Positions 34,631-42,289 of a stretch of 48,822 bases of DNA are shown here, in pieces. The translations under genes were made by a program, and so were the position numbers. Under the pieces are notes generated by a model, which saw nothing but the letters and a program-made list of their open reading frames with translations, was not told where the DNA came from and searched no databases. Position 1 is the first letter of the stretch; each line of letters begins with the position of its first letter. Source of the stretch: Parcubacteria group bacterium (GTDB taxonomy: Bacteria; Patescibacteria; Paceibacteria; SW-4-49-11); contig CALRBF010000005.1 in NCBI GenBank assembly GCA_943354045.1, positions 1 to 48,822 on the forward strand, written 5' to 3'.

Positions 34631-35746
34631 ATGTTAAGATTATTATTTCGTGTTGACTGGGTGCTTATCATGCCAACTATTCTTGTTTCAGTAATGGGGA
34701 TAATAACCTTGATAAGTCTTCATATACACTCGGTTGAAGTGGTAACTGTGGGGTTAATTATTAAGCATAGCATTTCAATTATACTTGGAATAATAATTGT
34801 TTTTATATTATCAAATATTGACTATAGAGGATTATCCTCTCTTATAAGGCCATTATTCTTTACTATTATCATATTATTAATATTAGTATTATTAATTGGA
34901 AACACCGTAAATGGAGCAAAAAGTTGGTTTTCTTTAGGGGTCTTTAATATTCAACCGGCTGAGCTTGCAAAAATTGTTGTAATTATCATTATTGCTCAAT
35001 ACTTTAATAGATATCACTATCGACTTAATAGTTTTTGGACTATTATTGCGTCATTATTACCCATTAGTATTATTGGAATATTGATTTTGATACAACCAGA
35101 TTTTGGAACTTTTTCTATTATTGGTTCTATTTGGCTTGGGATGATAGTCTTTGGGGGGGTGCGTTTTCAGCATATTATGATATTATTCTCAGCAGGGATT
35201 CTTTCACTAATAAGTTTGTGGGTTTGGATTCTAAAAGAATATCAGAAACAAAGAATTTTAACCTTTTTTGATCCAACATTAGATCCATTGGGTAGTGGAT
35301 ATAATACCTTGCAAGTAATTAAATCTGTGAGTGCGGGGGGGTGGCTTGGGAATGGAAGTCAATTAATTACCGTTCCAGAAATTCATACCGATTTTATCTT
35401 TGCAGGTTTTGCCCAACAATGGGGGTTTATTGGGATATCAGTATATTTTATTTTGATGATATGTATATTAGGAAGAATGATATATATTGGGCTCAAAACT
35501 TCAGATGGTTTTGCTCGAATGATTATATTAGGAATTATATTATGTCTTCTTATACAGATACTCATCAATATTGGTATGAATATAGGGATATTGCCTATTA
35601 CTGGTATAACCTTGCCCTTTATGAGTTATGGTGGAAGTTCTATGATAGTCTCTTGGATATTAATAGGATTATTATTATCTATTAAGAATCATCAAGAAGC
35701 TAAAGGGACTATTTTTATGAGAGATAATCAAGATATATTTGGATAA
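34631..35746 (+). CDS. rodA: RodA/FtsW-family peptidoglycan glycosyltransferase (SEDS)
   Basis: The 371-residue protein has about 10 membrane helices. SEDS signatures are present: NGAKSWFSLGVFNIQPAELAKI, LIQPDFGT, DPLGSGYNTLQVIKSVSAGG, HTDFIFAGFAQQWGFIG and the C-terminal GILPITGITLPFMSYGGSS. SEDS proteins polymerise lipid II with a class B PBP. The start with RVDWVLIMPTIL and absence of ftsZ-cluster neighbours favour RodA (elongation) over FtsW, but this is not decisive. Confidence 0.85.
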   Translation: MLRLLFRVDWVLIMPTILVSVMGIITLISLHIHSVEVVTVGLIIKHSISIILGIIIVFILSNIDYRGLSSLIRPLFFTIIILLILVLLIGNTVNGAKSWFSLGVFNIQPAELAKIVVIIIIAQYFNRYHYRLNSFWTIIASLLPISIIGILILIQPDFGTFSIIGSIWLGMIVFGGVRFQHIMILFSAGILSLISLWVWILKEYQKQRILTFFDPTLDPLGSGYNTLQVIKSVSAGGWLGNGSQLITVPEIHTDFIFAGFAQQWGFIGISVYFILMICILGRMIYIGLKTSDGFARMIILGIILCLLIQILINIGMNIGILPITGITLPFMSYGGSSMIVSWILIGLLLSIKNHQEAKGTIFMRDNQDIFG

Positions 35747-35780
35747 AATCTACAACTTCATCTACAATTCACCTATAATA

Positions 35781-35789
35781 TGATATAAT
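35781..35789 (+). promoter_or_regulatory. Extended -10 promoter for htrA
   Basis: TGATATAAT (35781-35789), 31 bases before the ATG at 35821, preceded by TATAATA. Confidence 0.5.
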
Positions 35790-35820
35790 ATAAATTATAT
35801 ATAAATAAAGTAATAAGAGT

Positions 35821-36999
35821 ATGTCAACAGAAATTAATCAGCAAAACATAGCAAATATTATTCTTGTAAGTATTTTAGCCTCAGCTGTGACAGGTTTCTT
35901 TAGTGGTGGCATTGCATTTTCTTATATTAATAAAGTTCAAAAAGGTAATTCTCAAACAAGTAATGTGAGTATCTCAGAAGAGCAGTCTGCTATTATTGAT
36001 CTTGTGGATAAATCTAATAAATCAGTAGTAAGTATATCTATCTCTAAACAAATCCCAGTTACTCGACAATCTTCACCTTTTGATTATTTTTTTGGCAGAT
36101 TACCTCAAAATGATAATATTAATAATGATTCAGGAAAAGAGCAAACCATTGGAGGGGGGACAGGATTTATCGTGTCATCAGATGGATTAATTGTAACCAA
36201 TAAGCATGTAGTATCTGATTCGAGTGCTACATATACTGTGCTATTTAATGATGGTTCTGAAGCTAAGGCTGAGATAAAAACAGTACATCCTACACAGGAT
36301 TTAGCCATTATTAAGGTTGACAAAAAAGATTTAAAGCCTGTTGATTTTGCTGATTCAGATAAGCTTAAAGTAGGTCAAACTGCTGTTGCTATTGGGAATG
36401 CTTTAGGTGAATTTGATAATACGGTAAGTAGAGGGGTAATATCTGGATTAAGACGATCGATAACTGCTTCAGATGGTCAAGGTAATTCAGAGCAATTATC
36501 TCAAGTTATACAAACTGACGCAGCTATTAATCAAGGAAATTCTGGAGGTCCTCTTCTTGATATTAATGCAAAAGTAGTAGGAGTAAATGTTGCAACAGCA
36601 GAAGGAGCTCAAAGTATTGGATTTGCAATACCATCAAATATTGTCATTAGTATGATAGATGACTTTAAACAATATGGTAAGGTAAAAGTCCCCTTTATTG
36701 GAGTGAGATATACAATGATAGTACCAGGATCTGATCAAGCAAAGCAATATAATGTAGAGAATGGAGCGCTCGTAATGGGAGATACTCAGTCACCAGGCAT
36801 TATTCCTAATTCTCCAGCTTCTAAGGCGGGTATTAAAACCGGTGATGTGATTACTGCAATAGAGGGTAAAAAGTTAAGTGTAAAACAAACCTTGTCAGAT
36901 ATTGTATCACAGTATAAAATAGGAGATACTATTAAGCTCACTATTATTCGTGATGGCAAAGAGCAAACATTATCATTAGTATTGGAAGAAAGAACATAA
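35821..36999 (+). CDS. HtrA/DegP-type serine protease with PDZ domain
   Basis: The 392-residue protein has an N-terminal membrane anchor (about 10-35), a linker, a trypsin-like domain and one PDZ domain (about 285-390, GIIPNSPASKAGIKTGDVITAIEG). The catalytic triad is visible: H129 (TNKHVVSD), D160 (QDLAIIKV) and S241 (GNSGGPLL). The protease degrades misfolded envelope proteins outside the cell membrane. A transporter-like gene follows 3 bases later. Confidence 0.95.
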   Translation: MSTEINQQNIANIILVSILASAVTGFFSGGIAFSYINKVQKGNSQTSNVSISEEQSAIIDLVDKSNKSVVSISISKQIPVTRQSSPFDYFFGRLPQNDNINNDSGKEQTIGGGTGFIVSSDGLIVTNKHVVSDSSATYTVLFNDGSEAKAEIKTVHPTQDLAIIKVDKKDLKPVDFADSDKLKVGQTAVAIGNALGEFDNTVSRGVISGLRRSITASDGQGNSEQLSQVIQTDAAINQGNSGGPLLDINAKVVGVNVATAEGAQSIGFAIPSNIVISMIDDFKQYGKVKVPFIGVRYTMIVPGSDQAKQYNVENGALVMGDTQSPGIIPNSPASKAGIKTGDVITAIEGKKLSVKQTLSDIVSQYKIGDTIKLTIIRDGKEQTLSLVLEERT

Positions 37000-37002
37000 T
37001 AT

Positions 37003-38010
37003 ATGTCTGAAAAACCAGATCAAATAACATTAGCGATATCAAGACAATCAGTTATTAAAATCGTGTTATTTTGTGTTATTTTAGCTTCAATAATTTATCT
37101 CAGATATTTAATTGTAACCGTACTTCTTGCATTTATTCTCGCTTCTTTTGCAAAATATTTTGCTAATCTCATTAATCGTAGATATGGCGTCCCAGTTACA
37201 ACTGGTCTCATTGTAATCTTTTTTATAATATCAGTTATTATTTTATCGAGCATATCATTATTATTTCCTATAATTATTAAAGAAGGATATGGTCTATTCC
37301 AAGTTCTGACTGATTTTTTGAAACAATTTGAGGACCAATTAAGTAATATGGGAATACCTTTTGATATTGAAAGCTTAAAGCAATTTTCATCTCTTTTCCC
37401 TAATTTAGGACGAGTAACCTTGGGTATTGTGGGTGTATTTGGGCAATTATTAACCTATATTCTATTAATATTAGTATTAGGATTTTATATTGCTATTGAT
37501 AAAACAGGGGTATTCACTATCGTGAGATTATGTGTACCTCATCATATTAAAGATGATATCCCCACTATTATAAATAGATTACAATATCATATTGGCAAAT
37601 GGGCTTTTGTAGAAGCGATAATAGCTTTTATGATTGGGTTATTTATATATATCATATTAACTATACTTGATATAGAATATGCAGTATTATTATCTTTATT
37701 TATGGGTATTGGACAATTAATACCCTTTATTGGGCCTATTATTGTGGGGTTAATTATTATTCTTTATGCATTTGTCCAATCCCCATTATTAGCAATATTT
37801 ATTATTATTTTATTAATGGTATTGCAAGTTATTAAACAAATTATCTTATTACCTATTGTATTCAATACTGTAAAAAGAAATAATCCACTTCTCATTATAA
37901 TAGCTTTAATGGTAGGAGGTGTAATTGCAGGTCCTTTAGGTATTATTATTGCAATGCCAATAGTTTCTTTGGCCCGTATTATTTATGCTGATATACAATA
38001 TTATGATTAG
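37003..38010 (+). CDS. AI-2E family (PerM/TqsA-like) membrane protein
   Basis: The 335-residue protein has about 7-8 membrane helices in the AI-2E family pattern, including the central loop region (GRVTLGIVGVFGQLLTYILLILVLGFYIAID), then LLSLFMGIGQLIPFIGPIIVGL and a C-terminal GPLGIIIAMPIVSLARIIY. Members export or transport small molecules or ions; some move autoinducer-2, others act as Na+/H+ antiporters. Substrate here is unknown. It overlaps the following exonuclease gene by 8 bases. Confidence 0.85.
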   Translation: MSEKPDQITLAISRQSVIKIVLFCVILASIIYLRYLIVTVLLAFILASFAKYFANLINRRYGVPVTTGLIVIFFIISVIILSSISLLFPIIIKEGYGLFQVLTDFLKQFEDQLSNMGIPFDIESLKQFSSLFPNLGRVTLGIVGVFGQLLTYILLILVLGFYIAIDKTGVFTIVRLCVPHHIKDDIPTIINRLQYHIGKWAFVEAIIAFMIGLFIYIILTILDIEYAVLLSLFMGIGQLIPFIGPIIVGLIIILYAFVQSPLLAIFIIILLMVLQVIKQIILLPIVFNTVKRNNPLLIIIALMVGGVIAGPLGIIIAMPIVSLARIIYADIQYYD

Positions 38011-38599
38011 TGAGAAATTTCCTAATATTTTAGTTTTTGATATTGAAACTATTGGAAATATATCTAGTCCTCGTTTTGTTGATGAGATGGAAATTACCGT
38101 AGTAGGAGTATATCATTATGCTACCGATGAATATAAGACATATTTTTTAGATGAATTGCCAGAATTAGAATCAGATTTAAAGAAGGCAGAATTATTAGTA
38201 GGATTTAATAATGATCATTTTGATACACCTATTCTCAATAAATATTACTCATTTGATTTAAATAGTATAGCTTCCTTTGATATATTGCGAGAATTTAGGG
38301 CGAGTACAGGTAAACGATTAGGGCTTGATGCCATTGCTGGTATGACATTAGGATTTCATAAGTCAGGCAGTGGTTCTAATGCAATACATTTATATCAAGA
38401 GGGTAAATTACAAGAATTAGCAGATTATTGTCTGAATGATGTAAAATTAACGCGAGAATTATTTGAATATTGTCTCTATAAACAGCATCTTATTTATCCT
38501 TCTCGAGATGGATGGTTGCGACTAAAGGCAGATATGCCATATAATATTGATGAATTTATACAACAAAACACCAAAAAGTCACAGTATAGTTTGTTGTAG
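38003..38599 (+). CDS. DEDDy-type 3'-5' exonuclease, RNase H-like fold
   Basis: From the ATG at 38003 the protein has 198 residues. The fold of DNA-polymerase-B-like proofreading exonucleases is suggested by ILVFDIETIG (motif I), LVGFNNDHFDTPIL (motif II) and YCLNDVKLTRELFEYC (motif III with Tyr and Asp). It resembles stand-alone YprB-like or predicted PolB-type exonucleases. It may trim DNA or RNA; the substrate is unknown. Its ATG overlaps the upstream stop by 8 bases (an earlier ATG at 37985 is possible). Confidence 0.8.
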   Translation: MISEKFPNILVFDIETIGNISSPRFVDEMEITVVGVYHYATDEYKTYFLDELPELESDLKKAELLVGFNNDHFDTPILNKYYSFDLNSIASFDILREFRASTGKRLGLDAIAGMTLGFHKSGSGSNAIHLYQEGKLQELADYCLNDVKLTRELFEYCLYKQHLIYPSRDGWLRLKADMPYNIDEFIQQNTKKSQYSLL

Positions 38600-38652
38600 A
38601 CAAATACTGATAATTGTGATAAACTCAATAAAGTTCCATTATATATAATATA

Positions 38653-38725
38653 GCCGAAATAGCTCAGCTGGTAGAGCAACCGCCTTGTAAGCGGTAGGTC
38701 GGGGGTTCAAGTCCTCTTTTCGGCT
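38653..38725 (+). tRNA. tRNA-Thr (TGT)
   Basis: A 73-base cloverleaf: acceptor GCCGAAA/TTTCGGC, D arm GCTCAGCTGGTAGAGC, anticodon stem ACCGC/GCGGT around CTTGTAA (anticodon TGT), T arm with TTCAAGT loop. CCA is not encoded. It is first of three tRNAs. Confidence 0.93.
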
Positions 38726-38742
38726 CAATAGATTTTTTTCTA

Positions 38743-38751
38743 TGATATAAT
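38743..38751 (+). promoter_or_regulatory. Extended -10 promoter for tRNA-Tyr
   Basis: TGATATAAT (38743-38751) is placed 12 bases before the tRNA-Tyr 5' end. Confidence 0.6.
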
Positions 38752-38763
38752 GCGAGAACATTT

Positions 38764-38851
38764 GGGCAGATGGCGGAGCAGTCAAACGCATCGGTCTGTA
38801 AAACCGACGCCTTTTCAGGCTACGTAGGTGCGAGTCCTACTCTGCCCACCA
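38764..38851 (+). tRNA. tRNA-Tyr (GTA)
   Basis: A class II tRNA with a long variable arm: acceptor GGGCAGA/TCTGCCC, anticodon stem TCGGT/ACCGA around CTGTAAA (anticodon GTA), variable arm GCCTTTTCAGGC, T loop TGCGAGT. CCA follows the discriminator A (38849-38851), unlike the other tRNAs here. Confidence 0.93.
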
Positions 38852-38869
38852 CATTTCAAATTAAAAGTA

Positions 38870-38897
38870 TTGCAAAATATATTATTTTGTATATACT
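38870..38897 (+). promoter_or_regulatory. Promoter for tRNA-Lys
   Basis: TTGCAA (38870-38875), 16 bases, then TATACT (38892-38897), 20 bases before the tRNA. Confidence 0.6.
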
Positions 38898-38917
38898 ATT
38901 TGAGTGTTAAAAACTTA

Positions 38918-38990
38918 GGGTGCATAGCTCAGTTGGTAGAGCAGAGGCCTTTTAAGCCTTTGGTCGGTGGTTCGAGCCCACCTGCACCCA
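38918..38990 (+). tRNA. tRNA-Lys (TTT)
   Basis: A 73-base cloverleaf: acceptor GGGTGCA/TGCACCC, D arm GCTCAGTTGGTAGAGC, anticodon loop CTTTTAA (anticodon TTT), T loop TTCGAGC. CCA is not encoded. Confidence 0.93.
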
Positions 38991-39012
38991 CATTTTATAC
39001 AAACTTTTTTGC

Positions 39013-39041
39013 TTGACAATCGGCATATACAGGAGTATACT
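39013..39041 (+). promoter_or_regulatory. Consensus-like promoter for groES-groEL
   Basis: TTGACA (39013-39018), 17 bases, TATACT (39036-39041). This is the best -35/-10 pair in the window, as expected for an abundant chaperonin. Transcription should start inside the inverted repeat at 39042-39067. Confidence 0.85.
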
Positions 39042-39067
39042 CATAGTATTAGCAATCCAATACTATG
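39042..39067 (+). promoter_or_regulatory. CIRCE-like inverted repeat in the groES leader
   Basis: CATAGTATT (39042-39050) and AATACTATG (39059-39067) are perfect 9-base inverted arms around 8 bases. Classical CIRCE is also a 9-base-arm repeat (spacer 9) bound by HrcA next to chaperone promoters, but its sequence differs. With hrcA in the window, an HrcA operator is the best guess. Confidence 0.55.
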
Positions 39068-39099
39068 ACTGCTAAAATTGATAATAATATATAAATGAT

Positions 39100-39360
39100 A
39101 TGAAGATACAACCATTATTTGATAAGGTGTTAATTCAACCGCAAAAAGCTGAAGAAAAAACAGCTAGTGGTATTTTTATACCTGATACTGCTAAACAAGA
39201 TAAGCCTCAATTTGGTGAAGTTATTGCAATTGGAGAAAAAGTAAATACAGTAAAAGTTGGTCAAAAAGTGGTATTTGCAAAATACGGTCCAGTAGAACTT
39301 ACACTAGAAGGACAAGAATATCTTATTGTAAAAGAAGAGGATATTCTGGCTACCTTATAA
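39100..39360 (+). CDS. groES: Co-chaperonin GroES
   Basis: The 86-residue protein has the GroES start (KIQPLFDKVLIQPQKAEEKTASGIFIPDTAK), including the mobile loop, and the YGPVELTLEGQEYLIVKEEDILA end. It caps the GroEL ring. Length is slightly below the usual 95. It has its own consensus promoter with an inverted repeat after it, and groEL follows 29 bases later. Confidence 0.96.
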   Translation: MKIQPLFDKVLIQPQKAEEKTASGIFIPDTAKQDKPQFGEVIAIGEKVNTVKVGQKVVFAKYGPVELTLEGQEYLIVKEEDILATL

Positions 39361-39389
39361 TATATAATTAATAATTAATACTATATACT

Positions 39390-41027
39390 ATGGCAAAATT
39401 AATTTCATATAGTGAAGATGCTCGAAGAAAACTTTTAGCGGGAGTTGATAAAATAGCTGATGTTGTGAAGGTGACATTAGGTCCTAAAGGACGTAATGTT
39501 GTGCTAGATAAGGGATTTGGAGCTCCTGTAATTACTAAGGATGGTGTTGGTGTAGCAAAAGAAGTAGAATTAGAAGATAAATTAGAAAATATTGGAGCTT
39601 CTATTGTGCGTGATGTAGCATCAAAAACTGCTGATGTGGCAGGAGATGGAACTACAACTTCAACTATTTTAGCTCGTCGTATGGTGGCAGAAGGTTTCAA
39701 AAATGTTACTGCAGGAGCCAATCCAATGGAAATTAAAAAAGGTATTGAAAAAGGAGTGCATAAAGTTGTAGAAGCTTTAGTCGCCTCATCCGAGCAGGTA
39801 AAAGGTGATAAAGATAGAATTCAACAAGTAGCAACAATTTCAGCCAATGGAGATGAAACTGTGGGAAAAGAAATAGCGGATGCTATGGAAAAAGTTGGAG
39901 CTGATGGAGTAATTACCGTAGAGGAAGGACAAACTTTTGGTATTACGAGTGAAGTTGTAGAGGGAATGCAATTTGAAAAAGGATATGTTTCACCCTATAT
40001 GGTAACTAATTCAGAGAAAATGATTGCTGAGTTTGATGATACCTATATTCTTATTACAGACAAAAAAATATCATCTATTCAGGATATACTCCCTATTTTA
40101 GAAAAAGTAACTCAAGCTGGACGCAAAGAAATTGTGATTATTGCAGAGGATATAGAGGGTGAGGCCTTAACCACTTTGGTTCTTAATAAAATGCGTGGTG
40201 GTTTCTCTGCTCTTGGTATTAAGGCTCCTGGATTTGGAGATAATCGTAAAGAATTGCTCAAAGATATTGCGATCTTAACGGGAGGACAGGTTATTTCAGA
40301 AGAAATTGGATTAAAACTTGACACTACAGAATTAGAATCATTAGGACGAGCAAAAAAGGTTATTTCTGAAAAGGAAAAAACAATTATTGTGGCTGGAGAT
40401 ACTGATGAGAATGCTATTAAAGATAGAGTAGAGCAAATTAAAATTCAAATTGAGCAAACTGAATCTGAATATGATAGAGATAATCTTAAAAAGAGACTTG
40501 GTAAATTAGCAGGAGGAGTAGCTGTTATTAAAGTAGGCGCTGCGAGTGAAGTGGAACAAAAAGAAGTACAAGATAGAATTGAAGATGCCCTAGCTGCTAC
40601 TCGAGCTGCCGTAGAGGAAGGAATTGTACCTGGAGGAGGAACTGCTTTAATTCGAGCTATTGATACGCTTAATTCTCTCAAATTAACAGGAGACCAAAAA
40701 GTTGGGCTTGATATATTAAGAGTAGCTATGGAAGAACCTGTGAAAATGATAGCAAATAATGCCGGTGTAGAGGGGTCAGTTGTAGTAGAAAAAGTAAAAG
40801 AAGCCAAAGGAAATATGGGATATAATGCAGCAACCGGTGTATATGAAGATATGGTTAAGGCGGGAATTATTGATCCTACTAAGGTGACAAGAACCGCCCT
40901 ACAAAATGCAGCCTCAGCTGCCGCTACTTTACTCACAACAGAAGCGGTCATTACAGAATTACCAAAATCAGATGATGATAAGGGAATGCCTCCAATGGGA
41001 GGAATGGGAATGCCTGGTATGATGTAA
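39390..41027 (+). CDS. groEL: Chaperonin GroEL
   Basis: The 545-residue protein is full length. Hallmarks include VTLGPKGRNVVLDK near residue 30, the ATP-binding VAGDGTTTSTILAR, and AATRAAVEEGIVPGGGTAL near residue 400. The C-terminal Gly-Met tail is GMPPMGGMGMPGMM. It folds proteins in its double-ring cage with GroES. A hairpin follows the stop. GroEL is kept in most but not all CPR lineages, which may help classification. Confidence 0.98.
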   Translation: MAKLISYSEDARRKLLAGVDKIADVVKVTLGPKGRNVVLDKGFGAPVITKDGVGVAKEVELEDKLENIGASIVRDVASKTADVAGDGTTTSTILARRMVAEGFKNVTAGANPMEIKKGIEKGVHKVVEALVASSEQVKGDKDRIQQVATISANGDETVGKEIADAMEKVGADGVITVEEGQTFGITSEVVEGMQFEKGYVSPYMVTNSEKMIAEFDDTYILITDKKISSIQDILPILEKVTQAGRKEIVIIAEDIEGEALTTLVLNKMRGGFSALGIKAPGFGDNRKELLKDIAILTGGQVISEEIGLKLDTTELESLGRAKKVISEKEKTIIVAGDTDENAIKDRVEQIKIQIEQTESEYDRDNLKKRLGKLAGGVAVIKVGAASEVEQKEVQDRIEDALAATRAAVEEGIVPGGGTALIRAIDTLNSLKLTGDQKVGLDILRVAMEEPVKMIANNAGVEGSVVVEKVKEAKGNMGYNAATGVYEDMVKAGIIDPTKVTRTALQNAASAAATLLTTEAVITELPKSDDDKGMPPMGGMGMPGMM

Positions 41028-41034
41028 GATAGGG

Positions 41035-41060
41035 AAAAGAGGGGGATTGCCTCCTCTTTT
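41035..41060 (+). terminator. Terminator after groEL
   Basis: AAAAGAGGGGG (41035-41045) pairs with 41050-41060 (one G-U) around ATTG, ending in TTTT. The last two T are also the first bases of the ndk -35. Confidence 0.8.
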
Positions 41061-41087
41061 GCTAAAATAGAGAATTATCGGTATAAT
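41059..41087 (+). promoter_or_regulatory. Sigma-70 type promoter for ndk
   Basis: TTGCTA (41059-41064), 17 bases, TATAAT (41082-41087), 27 bases before the ATG. Confidence 0.75.
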
Positions 41088-41114
41088 ATGATTAGTAATA
41101 AATAAGATATAATT

Positions 41115-41708
41115 ATGATTAAAGAGCAAACATTAGTAATTGTAAAACCAGATGGAGTTCAAAGAGGATTAATAGGAGATATTATTTCTCGTATTGAGAG
41201 AATAGGCCTCAAAATTACAGCATTAAAGCTCATTGTAGCAAGTGAAGATGTATTGTGGCAGCATTATAATAAAGATGATGCTTGGTTTATTGCAAAAGGT
41301 ACTATTGCTATTGAGTCTCGAACAGCACAAGGACTTCCAATAGAAAAAGAAGCTATTGAATATGGAAAAGATATCTTGAGAGCAAATATTGAATTTATGA
41401 CATCAGGTCCTGTTATCGCTTTTGTAGTTCAAGGGAATCAAGCGGTAGGTATTGTCAAAAAACTTGTAGGAGGAACTGAACCTTTAACTTCAGATGTTGG
41501 GACAATTCGTGGGGACTATACAGTAGACACCTATGCTCTGGCAAATTCTTCATCAAGAGCCGTGAGAAATCTTTTACATTGTTCTGATCAAGTATCAGAA
41601 GCTGAGAGGGAAATACAATTATGGTTTAGTGAAGACGAGATTATCAAATATCGTCTTGCTAATGAGAGAATTCTCTATGATGTAAATCTAGATGGAATTT
41701 TAGAATAA
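41115..41708 (+). CDS. ndk: Nucleoside diphosphate kinase, long form
   Basis: The 197-residue protein starts with EQTLVIVKPDGVQRGLIG and has the catalytic histidine H155 in NLLHCSDQVSEAEREI (family form NxxHGSD, here with Cys for Gly) and the TIRGDY segment. Typical bacterial Ndk has about 140-150 residues. The extra roughly 40 lie in the middle (DDAWFIAKGTIAIESRTAQGLPIEKEAIEYG, near residues 52-85) and a few at the C-terminus. It transfers the gamma phosphate between nucleoside triphosphates. It converges on mscL with 9 bases between stops. Confidence 0.92.
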   Translation: MIKEQTLVIVKPDGVQRGLIGDIISRIERIGLKITALKLIVASEDVLWQHYNKDDAWFIAKGTIAIESRTAQGLPIEKEAIEYGKDILRANIEFMTSGPVIAFVVQGNQAVGIVKKLVGGTEPLTSDVGTIRGDYTVDTYALANSSSRAVRNLLHCSDQVSEAEREIQLWFSEDEIIKYRLANERILYDVNLDGILE

Positions 41709-41717
41709 AGAAAATAG

Positions 41718-42182
41718 TTATTTTTTCTTCTTTGAATCAATAATAGCCTCAGCTTTTCCTCTGAGAAATATTTTGAGTACAAGGAAAATAGAAAAAGATA
41801 TAATCAGGAAATTAATAATTTCATTAATAAATAGACCATACATAATGAGGGGGGCTTTTGCAGCTTGAGCTTCGGCTAAAGTATTATATGACCCATTAAG
41901 AGAAATATAAAGGCTAGAAAAATTAGTACCACCCATAAGCCAACCAAATATAGGCATAATAAGATCTTTTACCAAAGATTGAATTAAAGAATTAAAAGAA
42001 GCTCCAATAATAATACCAATAGCTAAGTCAATTACATTTCCCTGTAAGGCGAAAGCTTTGAATTCTTGAAGAAAATTAAATCCTTGTTTCTTGATTTGAT
42101 TAGGGTCAATTTCAGGAACGATTTTAGTAATTTTTTCAGTTGATTTTTCTACAGATATCAGTATTTCTTTTGGATTAGCCAT
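41718..42182 (-). CDS. mscL: Large-conductance mechanosensitive channel MscL
   Basis: The 154-residue protein has a roughly 30-residue N-terminal extension, then the MscL pattern: LQEFKAFALQGNVIDLAIGIIIGASFNSLIQSLVKDLIMPIFGWLMGG (first helix), an external loop (about 85-110) and a second helix (LFINEIINFLIISFSIFLVLKIF), ending in a Lys-rich tail. It opens under membrane tension to relieve osmotic shock. It is a lone gene convergent with ndk. Confidence 0.95.
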   Translation of the reverse strand: MANPKEILISVEKSTEKITKIVPEIDPNQIKKQGFNFLQEFKAFALQGNVIDLAIGIIIGASFNSLIQSLVKDLIMPIFGWLMGGTNFSSLYISLNGSYNTLAEAQAAKAPLIMYGLFINEIINFLIISFSIFLVLKIFLRGKAEAIIDSKKKK

Positions 42183-42261
42183 ATGAATATAATTTAGATT
42201 ATCTTAAGTATAATATAGAGTTAGCTATTTGTGAAGGAAGATAGAAATGTCATAGTAAATA

Positions 42262-42270
42262 TGATATGAT
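42262..42270 (+). promoter_or_regulatory. Extended -10 promoter for the PQQ-like gene
   Basis: TGATATGAT (42262-42270), 19 bases before the ATG chosen at 42290. Confidence 0.45.
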
Positions 42271-42289
42271 AAAACTATATATTATTGAT

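Noticed and set aside
38828..39016. A 62-codon plus-strand frame with IAQLVEQRPFKPLVGGSSPPAP
   Set aside because: This is the translation of tRNA-Lys (38918-38990), a well-known spurious protein pattern.
40445..40951. A 168-codon minus-strand frame opposite groEL, and similar long antisense frames opposite ftsZ (13535-13942) and groEL (39368-39721)
   Set aside because: Low-complexity Ser/Ala-rich translations with no start signals, lying wholly or mostly opposite well-conserved genes.
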